This document shows positions 23,883 through 29,997 of a stretch of 29,997 bases of DNA, one piece after another. The notes beneath the pieces were generated by a model. The model was not told where the DNA came from. It saw only the letters and a program-made list of their open reading frames with translations, and searched no databases. The first letter of the stretch is position 1, and every line of letters begins with the position of its first letter. Made by a program: the position numbers and the translations under genes. Origin of the DNA: Nitrospinota bacterium (lineage in GTDB: Bacteria > Nitrospinota > Nitrospinia > JACRGO01); the NCBI GenBank assembly GCA_016212295.1, contig JACRGO010000048.1, positions 1 to 29,997 on the forward strand, read 5' to 3'.

Positions 23883-25280
23883 TCAGGCAGGTTCCGCCTT
23901 TGCAAGGCCGTCATTATCCGGCAAAATTGTCTCCACTTTATAAATGGCCGGGACTAAATATCCTGACAATCCCACAACCGCTGCCATCAATCCAGAGAAA
24001 ACGATCAACAGGCCCATGCCGGAACCAGGTCCAACGCCGACGAGCCAGGAGAAAGCCGAGGGCAAACCAGTCCCGGCGCGCGCGGCGGGCTCAAGCGCGA
24101 AGTCAGCCAGAACCCCGGCAATGACCGGGGAGAACGGGGTCGCTATGCTCCCGATCAGACGCCGGCTGGTAAAGACGCGGCCTTGCAGGTCCTGCGCCAC
24201 CTTGGATTGCCAGATGGCCTGGTTCGATCCGTTCACCAAGGGGACCGCGATGGAAAACAACGCCATGCCCGTGACCCAGACGGGCAATCCTCCGGCAAAG
24301 CCGATGGCCGAAGTCCCAATGCCGACCCAAATCCAGCCAAGAAGGACCCCATGTATACGCCGTTTGAACCCTCCCCACGCGCTCATGATAGCGCCTCCAG
24401 CCAGGCTGCCCATGGCGCCTGCTGTTTGAACGGACCCCAACATAAGGCTGTCATTGCCGGTGCGTGAAAGGATCATGGGGGCCAGCAAGGTAACTCCCAT
24501 TCCCAGGAACAGATTTCCGGCGAAAAAGACCAGTTGCAGGCACAAAAGACCGGGCCGCTTTAAAATATACCTGAAGCCATAAAACGCCTCTTTCAGCATG
24601 CCTCCCCTGGCTTGCGCGCCTTCCCGGGTACGCTCAGGCCGAGGGATATGGACGATCATCAGGGCGCAGATTGCAAGCAGAAAGGTGGTGAAGTCAACAA
24701 GCAAAATGCCGGCCAGCCCAATTACCGGAAGCAGCGCGCCTGCCAGGATGGGGGTGATTACTCCAGGGCCCGCGTCAAGCAGGGACATCATTCCGTATGC
24801 GCGTCCCAGGTGTTTCTTGGGCATCATTGTGGAGATGGCGGCTGAATAGGCAGGCCATTGAAAGGCCATTCCCAGTCCGAAGACGCTGGACGCCACATAC
24901 ATGTGCCAGAATTGCCATGCCTCAAAATGCACCACTGCGAGGATGAAAAGCGTTGCCAGGCCGGCGGCGAAATCACCGGCCATCATCATCAACTTGCGAT
25001 CATGGCGGTCCACCATCACGCCGGCTACCGGCGAGACCACCAAAAGTGAAAAGAAAAAAAAGACCTGCATCAGCCCAAGGGCAGTGGCGCTTTGGGTCCT
25101 TTCAAACATGAAAATCGACAGGGCGAACTGGCTCATACCGCTTGCAAGAACTGAAATAACCTGGCCAAGCCAGACAATCATGAAGCCGAACATGCCTGAG
25201 GGGCGGGCGTTTCGCCGGACCGTTTTCCATCCTGCGCTCCATATTTTTATTTTTTCCCGCCATGCCGTTGAGTCCTTCAT
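23883..25280 (-). CDS. MFS transporter, DHA3/EntS-like drug or metabolite exporter
   Basis: A 465-residue major facilitator with about 12 membrane helices. The loop 2-3 signature appears as GVMVDRHDRKLMMM, with an equivalent around GGFKRRIHG in the second half. The pattern SQFALSIFMFERTQSATALG fits the MFS_3 / DHA3 exporters (EntS, MefA relatives). The substrate cannot be told. The ATG lies one base after the cheR stop codon, so the two are translationally coupled. That pairing is unusual, since neither chemotaxis partners nor a resistance regulator is near. The C-terminal tail is short and acidic. Confidence 0.88.
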   Translation of the reverse strand: MKDSTAWREKIKIWSAGWKTVRRNARPSGMFGFMIVWLGQVISVLASGMSQFALSIFMFERTQSATALGLMQVFFFFSLLVVSPVAGVMVDRHDRKLMMMAGDFAAGLATLFILAVVHFEAWQFWHMYVASSVFGLGMAFQWPAYSAAISTMMPKKHLGRAYGMMSLLDAGPGVITPILAGALLPVIGLAGILLVDFTTFLLAICALMIVHIPRPERTREGAQARGGMLKEAFYGFRYILKRPGLLCLQLVFFAGNLFLGMGVTLLAPMILSRTGNDSLMLGSVQTAGAMGSLAGGAIMSAWGGFKRRIHGVLLGWIWVGIGTSAIGFAGGLPVWVTGMALFSIAVPLVNGSNQAIWQSKVAQDLQGRVFTSRRLIGSIATPFSPVIAGVLADFALEPAARAGTGLPSAFSWLVGVGPGSGMGLLIVFSGLMAAVVGLSGYLVPAIYKVETILPDNDGLAKAEPA

Positions 25281-25281
25281 A

Positions 25282-26094
25282 TTATTTTTTGTATATTGAT
25301 GGCTTGATGACCTTGAAGTCGGTCTCTATCCCCATCAGACTTTCGGAATGGCCCACGATCAGATAGCCCCCCTTTTTCAGGAGCCGGTGGATTTCGGCCA
25401 CAAGTTTTGCCCTGGTTGCCTTATCGAAATAAATCATCACGTTGCGGCAAAAGACCACGTCCAGGGGACCCTGCATGGGAAAGGACGGCGCCGAGAGATT
25501 TATGCGCGTGAACGTGATTAAGTCCTTTAATAAATCCTTGGCGCGGTAGAAAGTTTTTCCGCCTTCCCTGGAGCTTTCAAAATATCTGTCCAGGATGAGG
25601 GGAGATACCCCGGCCAATTTGGATTTCTCATAAACACCCGATTTGCATTTTTCCAAAACGCGGGTGGAAATGTCAGTCGCGAGGATTTTTACGTCGCTCT
25701 TGGATTCCCTGAGGGTCTCCATAAGAGTTATGGCCATGGAGTAGGGTTCCTCCCCGCTGGAACTGGCAGCCGACCAGAACCGGAACCGTTTATGCCCGCT
25801 GGCTGACCATTCCGAAACGACATTATGAAGAAATTCAAAATGGTCCGGCTCCCGGAAAAAACTAGTAACGTTTGTGGAAATAACATCGAGCAGATTTACG
25901 ATCTCGTCCTCGGTTTCGTCCTGCATAACATATTTGAGATATTCCGTGAAACCACTGATGCCCAGGACGCGCATCCGTTTACTTACTCGCGCCATGACCA
26001 GGGCCTCCTTCCCTTCCCCAAGGGAGATGCCGCTCTTTTCATAGACAATATTTCTGAACTTATCGAAGGTTTTTCTGTCCACGTTTTCAACCAC
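25282..26094 (-). CDS. cheR: CheR-type chemoreceptor methyltransferase
   Basis: A 270-residue protein-glutamate O-methyltransferase using S-adenosylmethionine. The N-terminal helical domain has VLGISGFTEYLKYV and ISTNVTSFFRE. The catalytic domain has RFWSAASSSGEEPYSMAI (SAM loop), ILATDIS, then FCRNVMIYFD and GGYLIVGHSESL. The start is GTG at 26094; another GTG at 26082 would have a better-spaced GGAG. No receptor, CheA, CheW or CheB gene is in the window, and the downstream gene is an MFS exporter. Its target receptor is therefore unknown; it may belong to an alternative cellular function system. Confidence 0.93.
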   Translation of the reverse strand: MVENVDRKTFDKFRNIVYEKSGISLGEGKEALVMARVSKRMRVLGISGFTEYLKYVMQDETEDEIVNLLDVISTNVTSFFREPDHFEFLHNVVSEWSASGHKRFRFWSAASSSGEEPYSMAITLMETLRESKSDVKILATDISTRVLEKCKSGVYEKSKLAGVSPLILDRYFESSREGGKTFYRAKDLLKDLITFTRINLSAPSFPMQGPLDVVFCRNVMIYFDKATRAKLVAEIHRLLKKGGYLIVGHSESLMGIETDFKVIKPSIYKK

Positions 26095-26252
26095 TCCAAA
26101 ATTCTTCGCGCTAAAAACGCGAATCGCAGTCGTTAAATCTTTGACATTATGATGCTATTTTTGTTAAGGTTTTGAAAACTTTTAACTATAGTCAACGCTT
26201 TTTAAAAAATGCCATGATTTTCAATGCTTTTCATTAATCAATTAGCGAAGCT

Positions 26253-27521
26253 ATGTTCTTGACCCTTGCCACCATCCTGTTCGCCCTTCTGGGAACGCCT
26301 CTCTTTGCCGTCATCGCCTTCATCGCCCTCTATGCCTTCCACGGCGTGGGGATCGATTCCTCCGCCATCATGGTGGAGATGTACCGCCTGGCCAGCGCCC
26401 CGGTGCTCCTTGCCATACCTCTCTTCACCTACACCGGATACGTGATGGCCGAAAGCGGCGTCCCAAGGAGAATGATGAACCTCTCCAACGCCTTTTTGGG
26501 CGGACTCCCGGCAGGGCTGGCCTACGTGGCCCTGGTCTCCTGCGCCTTTTTCACCGCCTTTACCGGCGCGTCCGGGGTCACCATCATCGCCTTGGGCGGT
26601 CTCCTCTATCCCATTCTACTCAAGGACGGGTACGGAAAACTATTTTCCCTGGGTCTCATGACCTCATCCGGCAGCCTTGGACTGCTCTTTCCCCCGTCCC
26701 TCCCGCTCATACTTTACGGACTCGTTTCCAACGCCCAGGTGGACAAGCTGTTCATCGCTGGAATTGTCCCCGGGACCTTGATGATCCTTATCATAGGGGC
26801 TTACAGCGCCTGGAAAAGTCCAAGGGAAAAAGGGGCGGACCATGATACTTCCCTCTCCGCCAGATTGGCCGCATTGAGGGCAAGCGCTTGGGAACTGCCT
26901 ATACCGGTCATAATCTTCGGGGGGATTTACGGGGGATTCACCACAGTGACCGAGGCCGCGGCCATTTCGGCCTTTTACGTGACAGTGGCGGAGACCTTCA
27001 TAAAAAAAGACCTGGGCCTGAAGGACATCCCGAAAATCATGCGCGAAAGCATGGTGCTGGTTGGAGGTATTTTGATCATCCTGGGAATGGCAATGGGCCT
27101 CACCAACTTCCTCATCGACGCAGAGATCCCGATGAAGATCTTTGCCTTCATAAGGGAATACATAGACAGCAAGCTCACTTTCCTTATGCTGCTCAATATT
27201 TTCCTCCTCATAGTCGGGTGCATGATGGACATCTTCTCAGCCACAATGGTGGTGGTGCCTATCATCGTTCCCATCGCGCAAAGTTTCGGGGTCGACCTGA
27301 TCCATCTCGGCATTATTTTCCTGACTAACATGGAGATAGGATATTCCACCCCGCCTGTAGGCATAAATCTCTTCATAGCCGGCTCCAGGTTCGAGGAGCC
27401 GGTGGCGAGCCTCTACAGGGCCGTGCTGCCATTCATCGTATTGCGCCTCATAGGCCTTACTTTCATTACCTACGTCCCGGAATTGAGCCTTTATCCCTTG
27501 AGGCTTTTTTGGGGGGAATGA
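26253..27521 (+). CDS. dctM: TRAP transporter large permease subunit (DctM type), orphan
   Basis: A 422-residue inner-membrane permease of a tripartite ATP-independent periplasmic transporter, which uses an ion gradient to import carboxylates and similar solutes. About 12 hydrophobic segments are visible, with family motifs IPLFTYTGYVMAESG, SGASGVT-like TGASGVTIIALG, LLFPPSLPLILYG and NMEIGYSTPPVGINLF. The sequence is full length. Neither the substrate-binding protein (DctP) nor the small permease (DctQ) is adjacent: cheR diverges upstream and tRNA-Ala follows. There is no clear Shine-Dalgarno before the ATG and no obvious promoter in the 158-base gap. The partners may be encoded elsewhere or lost. 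Confidence 0.93.
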   Translation: MFLTLATILFALLGTPLFAVIAFIALYAFHGVGIDSSAIMVEMYRLASAPVLLAIPLFTYTGYVMAESGVPRRMMNLSNAFLGGLPAGLAYVALVSCAFFTAFTGASGVTIIALGGLLYPILLKDGYGKLFSLGLMTSSGSLGLLFPPSLPLILYGLVSNAQVDKLFIAGIVPGTLMILIIGAYSAWKSPREKGADHDTSLSARLAALRASAWELPIPVIIFGGIYGGFTTVTEAAAISAFYVTVAETFIKKDLGLKDIPKIMRESMVLVGGILIILGMAMGLTNFLIDAEIPMKIFAFIREYIDSKLTFLMLLNIFLLIVGCMMDIFSATMVVVPIIVPIAQSFGVDLIHLGIIFLTNMEIGYSTPPVGINLFIAGSRFEEPVASLYRAVLPFIVLRLIGLTFITYVPELSLYPLRLFWGE

Positions 27522-27557
27522 GGCATGAATTTCCGCGATACCGTGACTCACGCCACG

Positions 27558-27586
27558 TTGTTTAATTCATGTTTTTTATATATAAT
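27558..27586 (+). promoter_or_regulatory. Promoter of tRNA-Ala
   Basis: TTGTTT (27558-27563), a 17-base spacer and a perfect TATAAT (27581-27586) lie 11 bases before the first base of the tRNA. It starts 37 bases after the dctM stop, so the tRNA has its own promoter. Confidence 0.65.
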
Positions 27587-27596
27587 CTTCCGTTGT

Positions 27597-27672
27597 GGGG
27601 CAGTAGCTCAGCTGGGAGAGCGCAGCGTTCGCAACGCTGAGGCCGAGGGTTCGATCCCCTTCTGCTCCACCA
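27597..27672 (+). tRNA. tRNA-Ala, anticodon CGC
   Basis: A 76-base cloverleaf with encoded CCA. The acceptor arm GGGGCAG pairs with CTGCTCC and contains the G3-U70 wobble that identifies alanine tRNAs. The D arm is GCTC-GAGC. The anticodon stem CAGCG/CGCTG encloses TTCGCAA, giving anticodon CGC (reads GCG). The T arm GAGGG-TTCGATC-CCCTT closes with a G-U pair. A discriminator A precedes CCA. The following T-run (27673-27678) may assist termination but no stem precedes it apart from the tRNA. Confidence 0.97.
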
Positions 27673-27690
27673 TTTTTTCATTAGATCCAC

Positions 27691-27724
27691 TTTTCCACAT
27701 AACCTGTGGAAAACCTGTGGAAAA
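27691..27724. promoter_or_regulatory. Cluster of DnaA-box-like TTTTCCACA motifs
   Basis: TTTTCCACA at 27691-27699, its inverse TGTGGAAAA at 27705-27713 and again at 27716-27724, the last two as tandem 11-bp CCTGTGGAAAA units. A fourth copy is at 27884-27892, within the downstream reading frame. Each differs from the E. coli DnaA box TTATCCACA at one position. The first two also form a 9-bp hairpin with a five-base loop. They may bind DnaA or be a plain repeat. No dnaA, dnaN, rpmH or gidA is near. Confidence 0.35.
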
Positions 27725-27834
27725 CCCTGTCTAAAGCCATAAAATCTCCAAGAAATTCATGGGGTTATCCTCTTTCGCCTAAAATTTAATCACTTCAAGA
27801 AATTCCTTATAAATCAATGTGTTACGACAAACAA

Positions 27835-28083
27835 TCAAACTGTTGATCTGAATTTTTCCATATTTTCAATGCCTTGGAAATAGTTTTCCACAGGCCGGTT
27901 CACTGGACCCTTTATTTTAGCCACTTTTTTGAGCGCCATGCCCCTCGAATCCCGTACCCGCAAGGAGAAAATTTTTATCGTATGGGAGATTTCCATAACG
28001 GGAGCGGATAAAACCGGAAAGGCATCGGGAACTGTCCGAAAATAAAGGGATTCGCTCTCATTCGTAACTTCAATAAGGCCAAT
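27835..28083 (-). pseudogene. Coding-like reading frame continuing after the SPOR gene stop, 82 codons
   Basis: In the same frame as the SPOR gene, immediately after its TGA, 82 sense codons run to a TGA at 27835. The translation has a coding look, for example ESESLYFRTVPDAFPVL and HTIKIFSLRVRDSRGMALKK, ending ENMEKFRSTV. The first in-frame ATG is at 27996, giving 53 residues; no ribosome binding site supports it. I do not recognise the family. Either the start is non-standard, or this is the rest of a gene whose 5' part was lost, or the SPOR gene once read through. Which one cannot be told from the sequence. Confidence 0.4.
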
Positions 28084-28902
28084 TCATTCTCTTTCCAAAA
28101 CAATCAGGGTGGAGAGTTTTTCCCTGGATTGAAGGCCATTTTCCGCTTTTTGGGCCGACTCGTAAGTTTCATACTTTCCGATATACACCCGGTACCAGGT
28201 CCCTTTTCCAGACAATTCCACCGGCTGGACAAATATTCCGGAATATCCCTTGTCCATTAACTCTTTCTTCTTTCTTGCCGCCTCCGCTTCCAGGGCAAAG
28301 GAGGCTACCTGAATTTTATACTTTTTCCCTCCCGAATCCTCAACTTTTGCCGCGATTTTTACCTCCTTAACAGTGGCCCTTTCTTCCTTCGCCGCGGCCT
28401 TTTCCACTTTTGCCGCCTTTGGCATCGCTTTCTCCACTGGCGCTGGCGCCGCCTTTGGGACAGACTTTTCCGCAGGCGCCTTGTCCTGCCCTCTTTCCTC
28501 CACCATTGCGCCTTCCGGGATATCCGTTTCCTTTATGATAGTGGATTTTTTCTCAGGCATGCCCGGTACGTTCATGGATTTTTTCTCAGGCGGGGCTTCG
28601 GGTATTTCATCCTGGGCTTCTTTTTCAGGATTGGAAAGAAGGGTTTTAAAAAAGGTCAGTTCCTCGGGTTTCAAGGACGCCTTCGGAGACGGGGTATTTT
28701 CCTCCGTTTCCACGATGATTTTCTCTGGCAATTCCCTTTTGGTCTCCGGGGGCGGAGAGGAATTCACCTCGATATCGCCCTCCCATTTGGCCAGGTAAAC
28801 CCCGATAAGGAAACAGGCCAGGCAGATGAAAAAAGCGGCGGTCAAAAAAGAAACTGACTTTCTGCTTTTTGGGGGGTTATTGTCTTTTTCCTTTTTTTTC
28901 AC
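28084..28902 (-). CDS. SPOR-domain membrane protein
   Basis: A 272-residue single-span inner-membrane protein with a periplasmic C-terminus. The start is GTG at 28902 with AAAGG 9 bases upstream. The cytosolic head is basic (KKKEKDNNPPKSRKS), the membrane helix lies at about residues 18-38, then a long Pro/Ala/Lys/Glu-rich linker (about 45-195) and the SPOR domain (about 196-270: KKYKIQVASFALEAEAARKK, WYRVYIGKYETYESAQKAE). SPOR domains bind glycan strands stripped of stem peptides at the division septum, so a septal role is likely. It lies 48 bases after recO on the same strand; that gap has AATTCGTG-type repeat units. Confidence 0.9.
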   Translation of the reverse strand: MKKKEKDNNPPKSRKSVSFLTAAFFICLACFLIGVYLAKWEGDIEVNSSPPPETKRELPEKIIVETEENTPSPKASLKPEELTFFKTLLSNPEKEAQDEIPEAPPEKKSMNVPGMPEKKSTIIKETDIPEGAMVEERGQDKAPAEKSVPKAAPAPVEKAMPKAAKVEKAAAKEERATVKEVKIAAKVEDSGGKKYKIQVASFALEAEAARKKKELMDKGYSGIFVQPVELSGKGTWYRVYIGKYETYESAQKAENGLQSREKLSTLIVLERE

Positions 28903-28950
28903 TCGAAAATACCTTTTAATTCGTGTAAATTCGTGGCTGATATTCAGGCA

Positions 28951-29694
28951 CTATAACTCCAAAAATCGATATGACTTCAATTTTTTTCCAAGCCTGGAAA
29001 CCAGGAAATGGTGGGACAGGATTTCAACCTCCTGCGCGAGTCCCCTTGGAATTTTCAACCTCTCGATATGCCTGCCGGAAATTGCGATTCCCTTAGCGGC
29101 GAAGGCCAGCGCCCCGGGAGACACCTTGGGGCCTGCCGCCTTGCCATCCGAGCAATGGGAACAAATGATCCCGCCCTTTTCAAAATTAAAACACAGACAC
29201 GACTTGCCAGGCCCCTTGCCGCACAGCACACATGCGTCCAACTTGGGAGAATAACCGGTGAGGGCCAGCATACGCAACTCAAAGACCCTGACCAGGGTCT
29301 CATACGATCCAGCGCCTTCCAGGAGCGAAAGCGATCCATGAAGAAGATGGAAAACGGAAGGATTGGCGTCGCTTTCCTTCAGCCATGAGTCCACAAGCTC
29401 CAAAAAATAAAAGGCCGCGAACATCCTTTGCAGTTCCCCCCATATTCCCTTGAAGGGGTCCACTATTTCGCAGGAATTAAAAAAACAGAGGCCCTGCGTC
29501 CCCCTTTCGGAATAAGTCAGGAAAACGCACGCCCCTGACTCAAACATTCCATGGTATTTGTTCCTGAAGAAATAAAGCCCCTTGGCCCAAAAACGCAGCT
29601 TGCCGGATGATTCGGTAAAAACCGTTACTATCGCGTCCCCTTCGGAAATGCGGGTTTTCTTGATGACTATGGCCTTTGTCTTGAGGAGTTTCAT
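28951..29694 (-). CDS. recO: RecO, recombination mediator
   Basis: A 247-residue RecO, which with RecR loads RecA on SSB-coated DNA and anneals strands. The N-terminal OB fold (about 1-80) has AIVIKKTRISEGDAIVTVFT and GKLRFWAKGL. The helical domain includes AFYFLELVDSWL and YETLVRVFELRMLALTGYSP. A complete zinc finger is present (CVLCG ... CSHC). Length matches the family. The ATG at 29694 has a weak GGTG upstream. The 3' end of a group II intron lies about 10 bases upstream on the same strand, so the recO leader is the intron's downstream exon. Confidence 0.94.
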   Translation of the reverse strand: MKLLKTKAIVIKKTRISEGDAIVTVFTESSGKLRFWAKGLYFFRNKYHGMFESGACVFLTYSERGTQGLCFFNSCEIVDPFKGIWGELQRMFAAFYFLELVDSWLKESDANPSVFHLLHGSLSLLEGAGSYETLVRVFELRMLALTGYSPKLDACVLCGKGPGKSCLCFNFEKGGIICSHCSDGKAAGPKVSPGALAFAAKGIAISGRHIERLKIPRGLAQEVEILSHHFLVSRLGKKLKSYRFLEL

Positions 29695-29711
29695 TTTTCA
29701 CCAGTAGAGTA

Positions 29712-29735
29712 ACCCCGGGGGTTTAATCCCGGGGT
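29712..29735 (-). ncRNA. Group II intron domain VI-like hairpin
   Basis: On the minus strand ACCCCGGG and CCCGGGGT form an 8-bp stem with an eight-base loop, seven bases after domain V. The 3' side runs into TTACTCTAC. The branch-point adenosine would be expected near the base of this stem on the 3' side; its exact identity is uncertain. Confidence 0.55.
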
Positions 29736-29742
29736 CCTCGTC

Positions 29743-29776
29743 GAACCGTAGACAGAGATTTCCACTAATACGGCTC
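29743..29776 (-). ncRNA. Group II intron domain V
   Basis: A 34-nt element on the minus strand with GAGCCGTA at the 5' side and TACGGTTC at the 3' side, perfectly paired, and GAAA at positions 15-18 where the tetraloop belongs. This matches the bacterial domain V consensus in length, both stem ends and loop. The upper stem (TTAGTG against TCTCTG) has several mismatches, so the ribozyme may be weakened. Confidence 0.75.
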
Positions 29777-29828
29777 ACCCGTTATTCTCGTCGCAAGGCA
29801 TGCACAGGAAAACCCGATTCTGCTGGTA

Positions 29829-29996
29829 TCAAAGAGGTTCTGAGCCCATTCTACTGAATCCTGCATAGAGGCTTTCTCCATCTCTGAGAGGTCGGCATCG
29901 TCGTTGGCTTCGATGATTTATAAATGATTTGAAGCGATCCAGTACAAACCAGTTTATATCTCTGAAGCATTTCCTTGGATATCCTTTGCTGAAATA
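29829..29996 (-). CDS. ltrA: Group II intron reverse transcriptase/maturase, C-terminal fragment
   Basis: The last 55 codons of a frame entering from beyond the window and ending at TGA (29831-29829). It begins YFSKGYPRKCFRDINWFVL and continues through HRSQRRCRPLRDGES to YAGFSRMG. This is the usual C-terminal ending of bacterial group II intron proteins (GYPRKVFR..N, RSQRR, a Leu/Met-Gly near the end). The enzyme would assist splicing and copy the intron into new sites. The frame carries no stops, so the protein may be intact; only its end is visible. Confidence 0.85.
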   Translation of the reverse strand, partial: YFSKGYPRKCFRDINWFVLDRFKSFINHRSQRRCRPLRDGESLYAGFSRMGSEPL

Positions 29997-29997
29997 A

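Larger units (their letters stand above)
27673..28083. other. Spacer with DnaA-box-like motifs and an open reading frame remnant
   Basis: The 411 bases between tRNA-Ala and the SPOR gene stop. The left part (27673-27834) is AT-rich with TTTTCCACA-type motifs and no gene. The right part (27835-28083, minus) stays open for 82 codons after the SPOR stop codon and has coding-like composition, described separately. Confidence 0.55.
29704..29997 (-). mobile_element. 3' part of a group II intron (retroelement)
   Basis: Reading on the minus strand, the window edge enters the C-terminus of an intron-encoded reverse transcriptase/maturase (stop at 29829). A 52-base stretch follows, then a 34-nt domain V (29743-29776) and a GC-rich domain VI-like hairpin (29712-29735). 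The 3' end is probably near 29704 (TTACTCTAC, ending in AY). The rest of the intron lies beyond the window. It is oriented with recO and ends about 10 bases before its start codon. Confidence 0.82.

Noticed and set aside
27691-27892. Chromosomal origin oriC
   Set aside because: DnaA-box-like motifs alone are not enough; no dnaA, dnaN, gidA or rpmH is near, and one motif lies in a reading frame.
27835-28902. Selenocysteine or programmed readthrough of the SPOR stop TGA
   Set aside because: No SECIS-like hairpin is apparent after the TGA and the SPOR domain is complete before it.

Overview
The window looks like a chromosomal segment of a Gram-negative, deltaproteobacterium-like or related deep-branching bacterium. 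The evidence is outer-membrane-type lipoproteins, an OmpA-type peptidoglycan-binding protein, a bifunctional class A penicillin-binding protein, a TRAP transporter permease, a PilZ (c-di-GMP) protein, CheR, and an outer-membrane-targeted WD40/caspase-like protein. The phylum cannot be fixed from this sequence alone. Most genes are on the minus strand. The plus-strand genes are a hybrid histidine kinase, the WD40-caspase lipoprotein, a small DUF559 nuclease, a 59-residue membrane peptide, dctM and tRNA-Ala.

Layout: 1-361 is repeat-rich and gene-free. 362-3374 (minus) holds two paralogous alkaline-phosphatase-superfamily phosphohydrolases, one a lipoprotein and one cytosolic. 3844-5610 (plus) is a membrane PAS histidine kinase with a receiver lacking its phospho-acceptor Asp. 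5780-7684 is hrcA-grpE without dnaK. 7957-9264 is purA. 9474-11595 is an RDD membrane protein coupled to serA (TTG start). 11879-12748 is an acidic zinc-ribbon protein. 13014-16035 is a PilZ protein followed by a PBP1A-type peptidoglycan synthase. 16129-16656 is an HNH endonuclease. 16868-18581 is a UbiA prenyltransferase followed by an OmpA-domain protein. 19046-22210 is the WD40-caspase. 22504-22884 is the DUF559 nuclease inside a duplicated repeat. 23302-23481 is the small peptide ending in a MITE-like element. 23883-26094 is cheR coupled to an MFS exporter. 26253-27521 is an orphan dctM, followed by tRNA-Ala(CGC). 27835-29694 is recO, a SPOR-domain protein and an unassigned reading frame. 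The last 294 bases are the 3' end of a group II intron (end of the maturase frame, domain V and domain VI) reading into recO.

The genes are mostly housekeeping: heat-shock control, purine and serine synthesis, quinone prenylation, cell wall, DNA repair. The unusual character of the window is in the DNA between them. Almost every intergenic space carries a short inverted or palindromic repeat, in at least six sequence families. One family, built on CCCCTC/GAGGGG palindromes, brackets both the WD40-caspase and a lone Vsr-like DUF559 nuclease. The nuclease lies between two near-identical copies (185-187 bp) of a composite repeat. This is the best candidate here for an undescribed system: a small nuclease gene associated with, and possibly driving, non-autonomous palindromic repeats, comparable in logic to RAYT/REP pairs but with an unrelated enzyme. 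That role is an inference.
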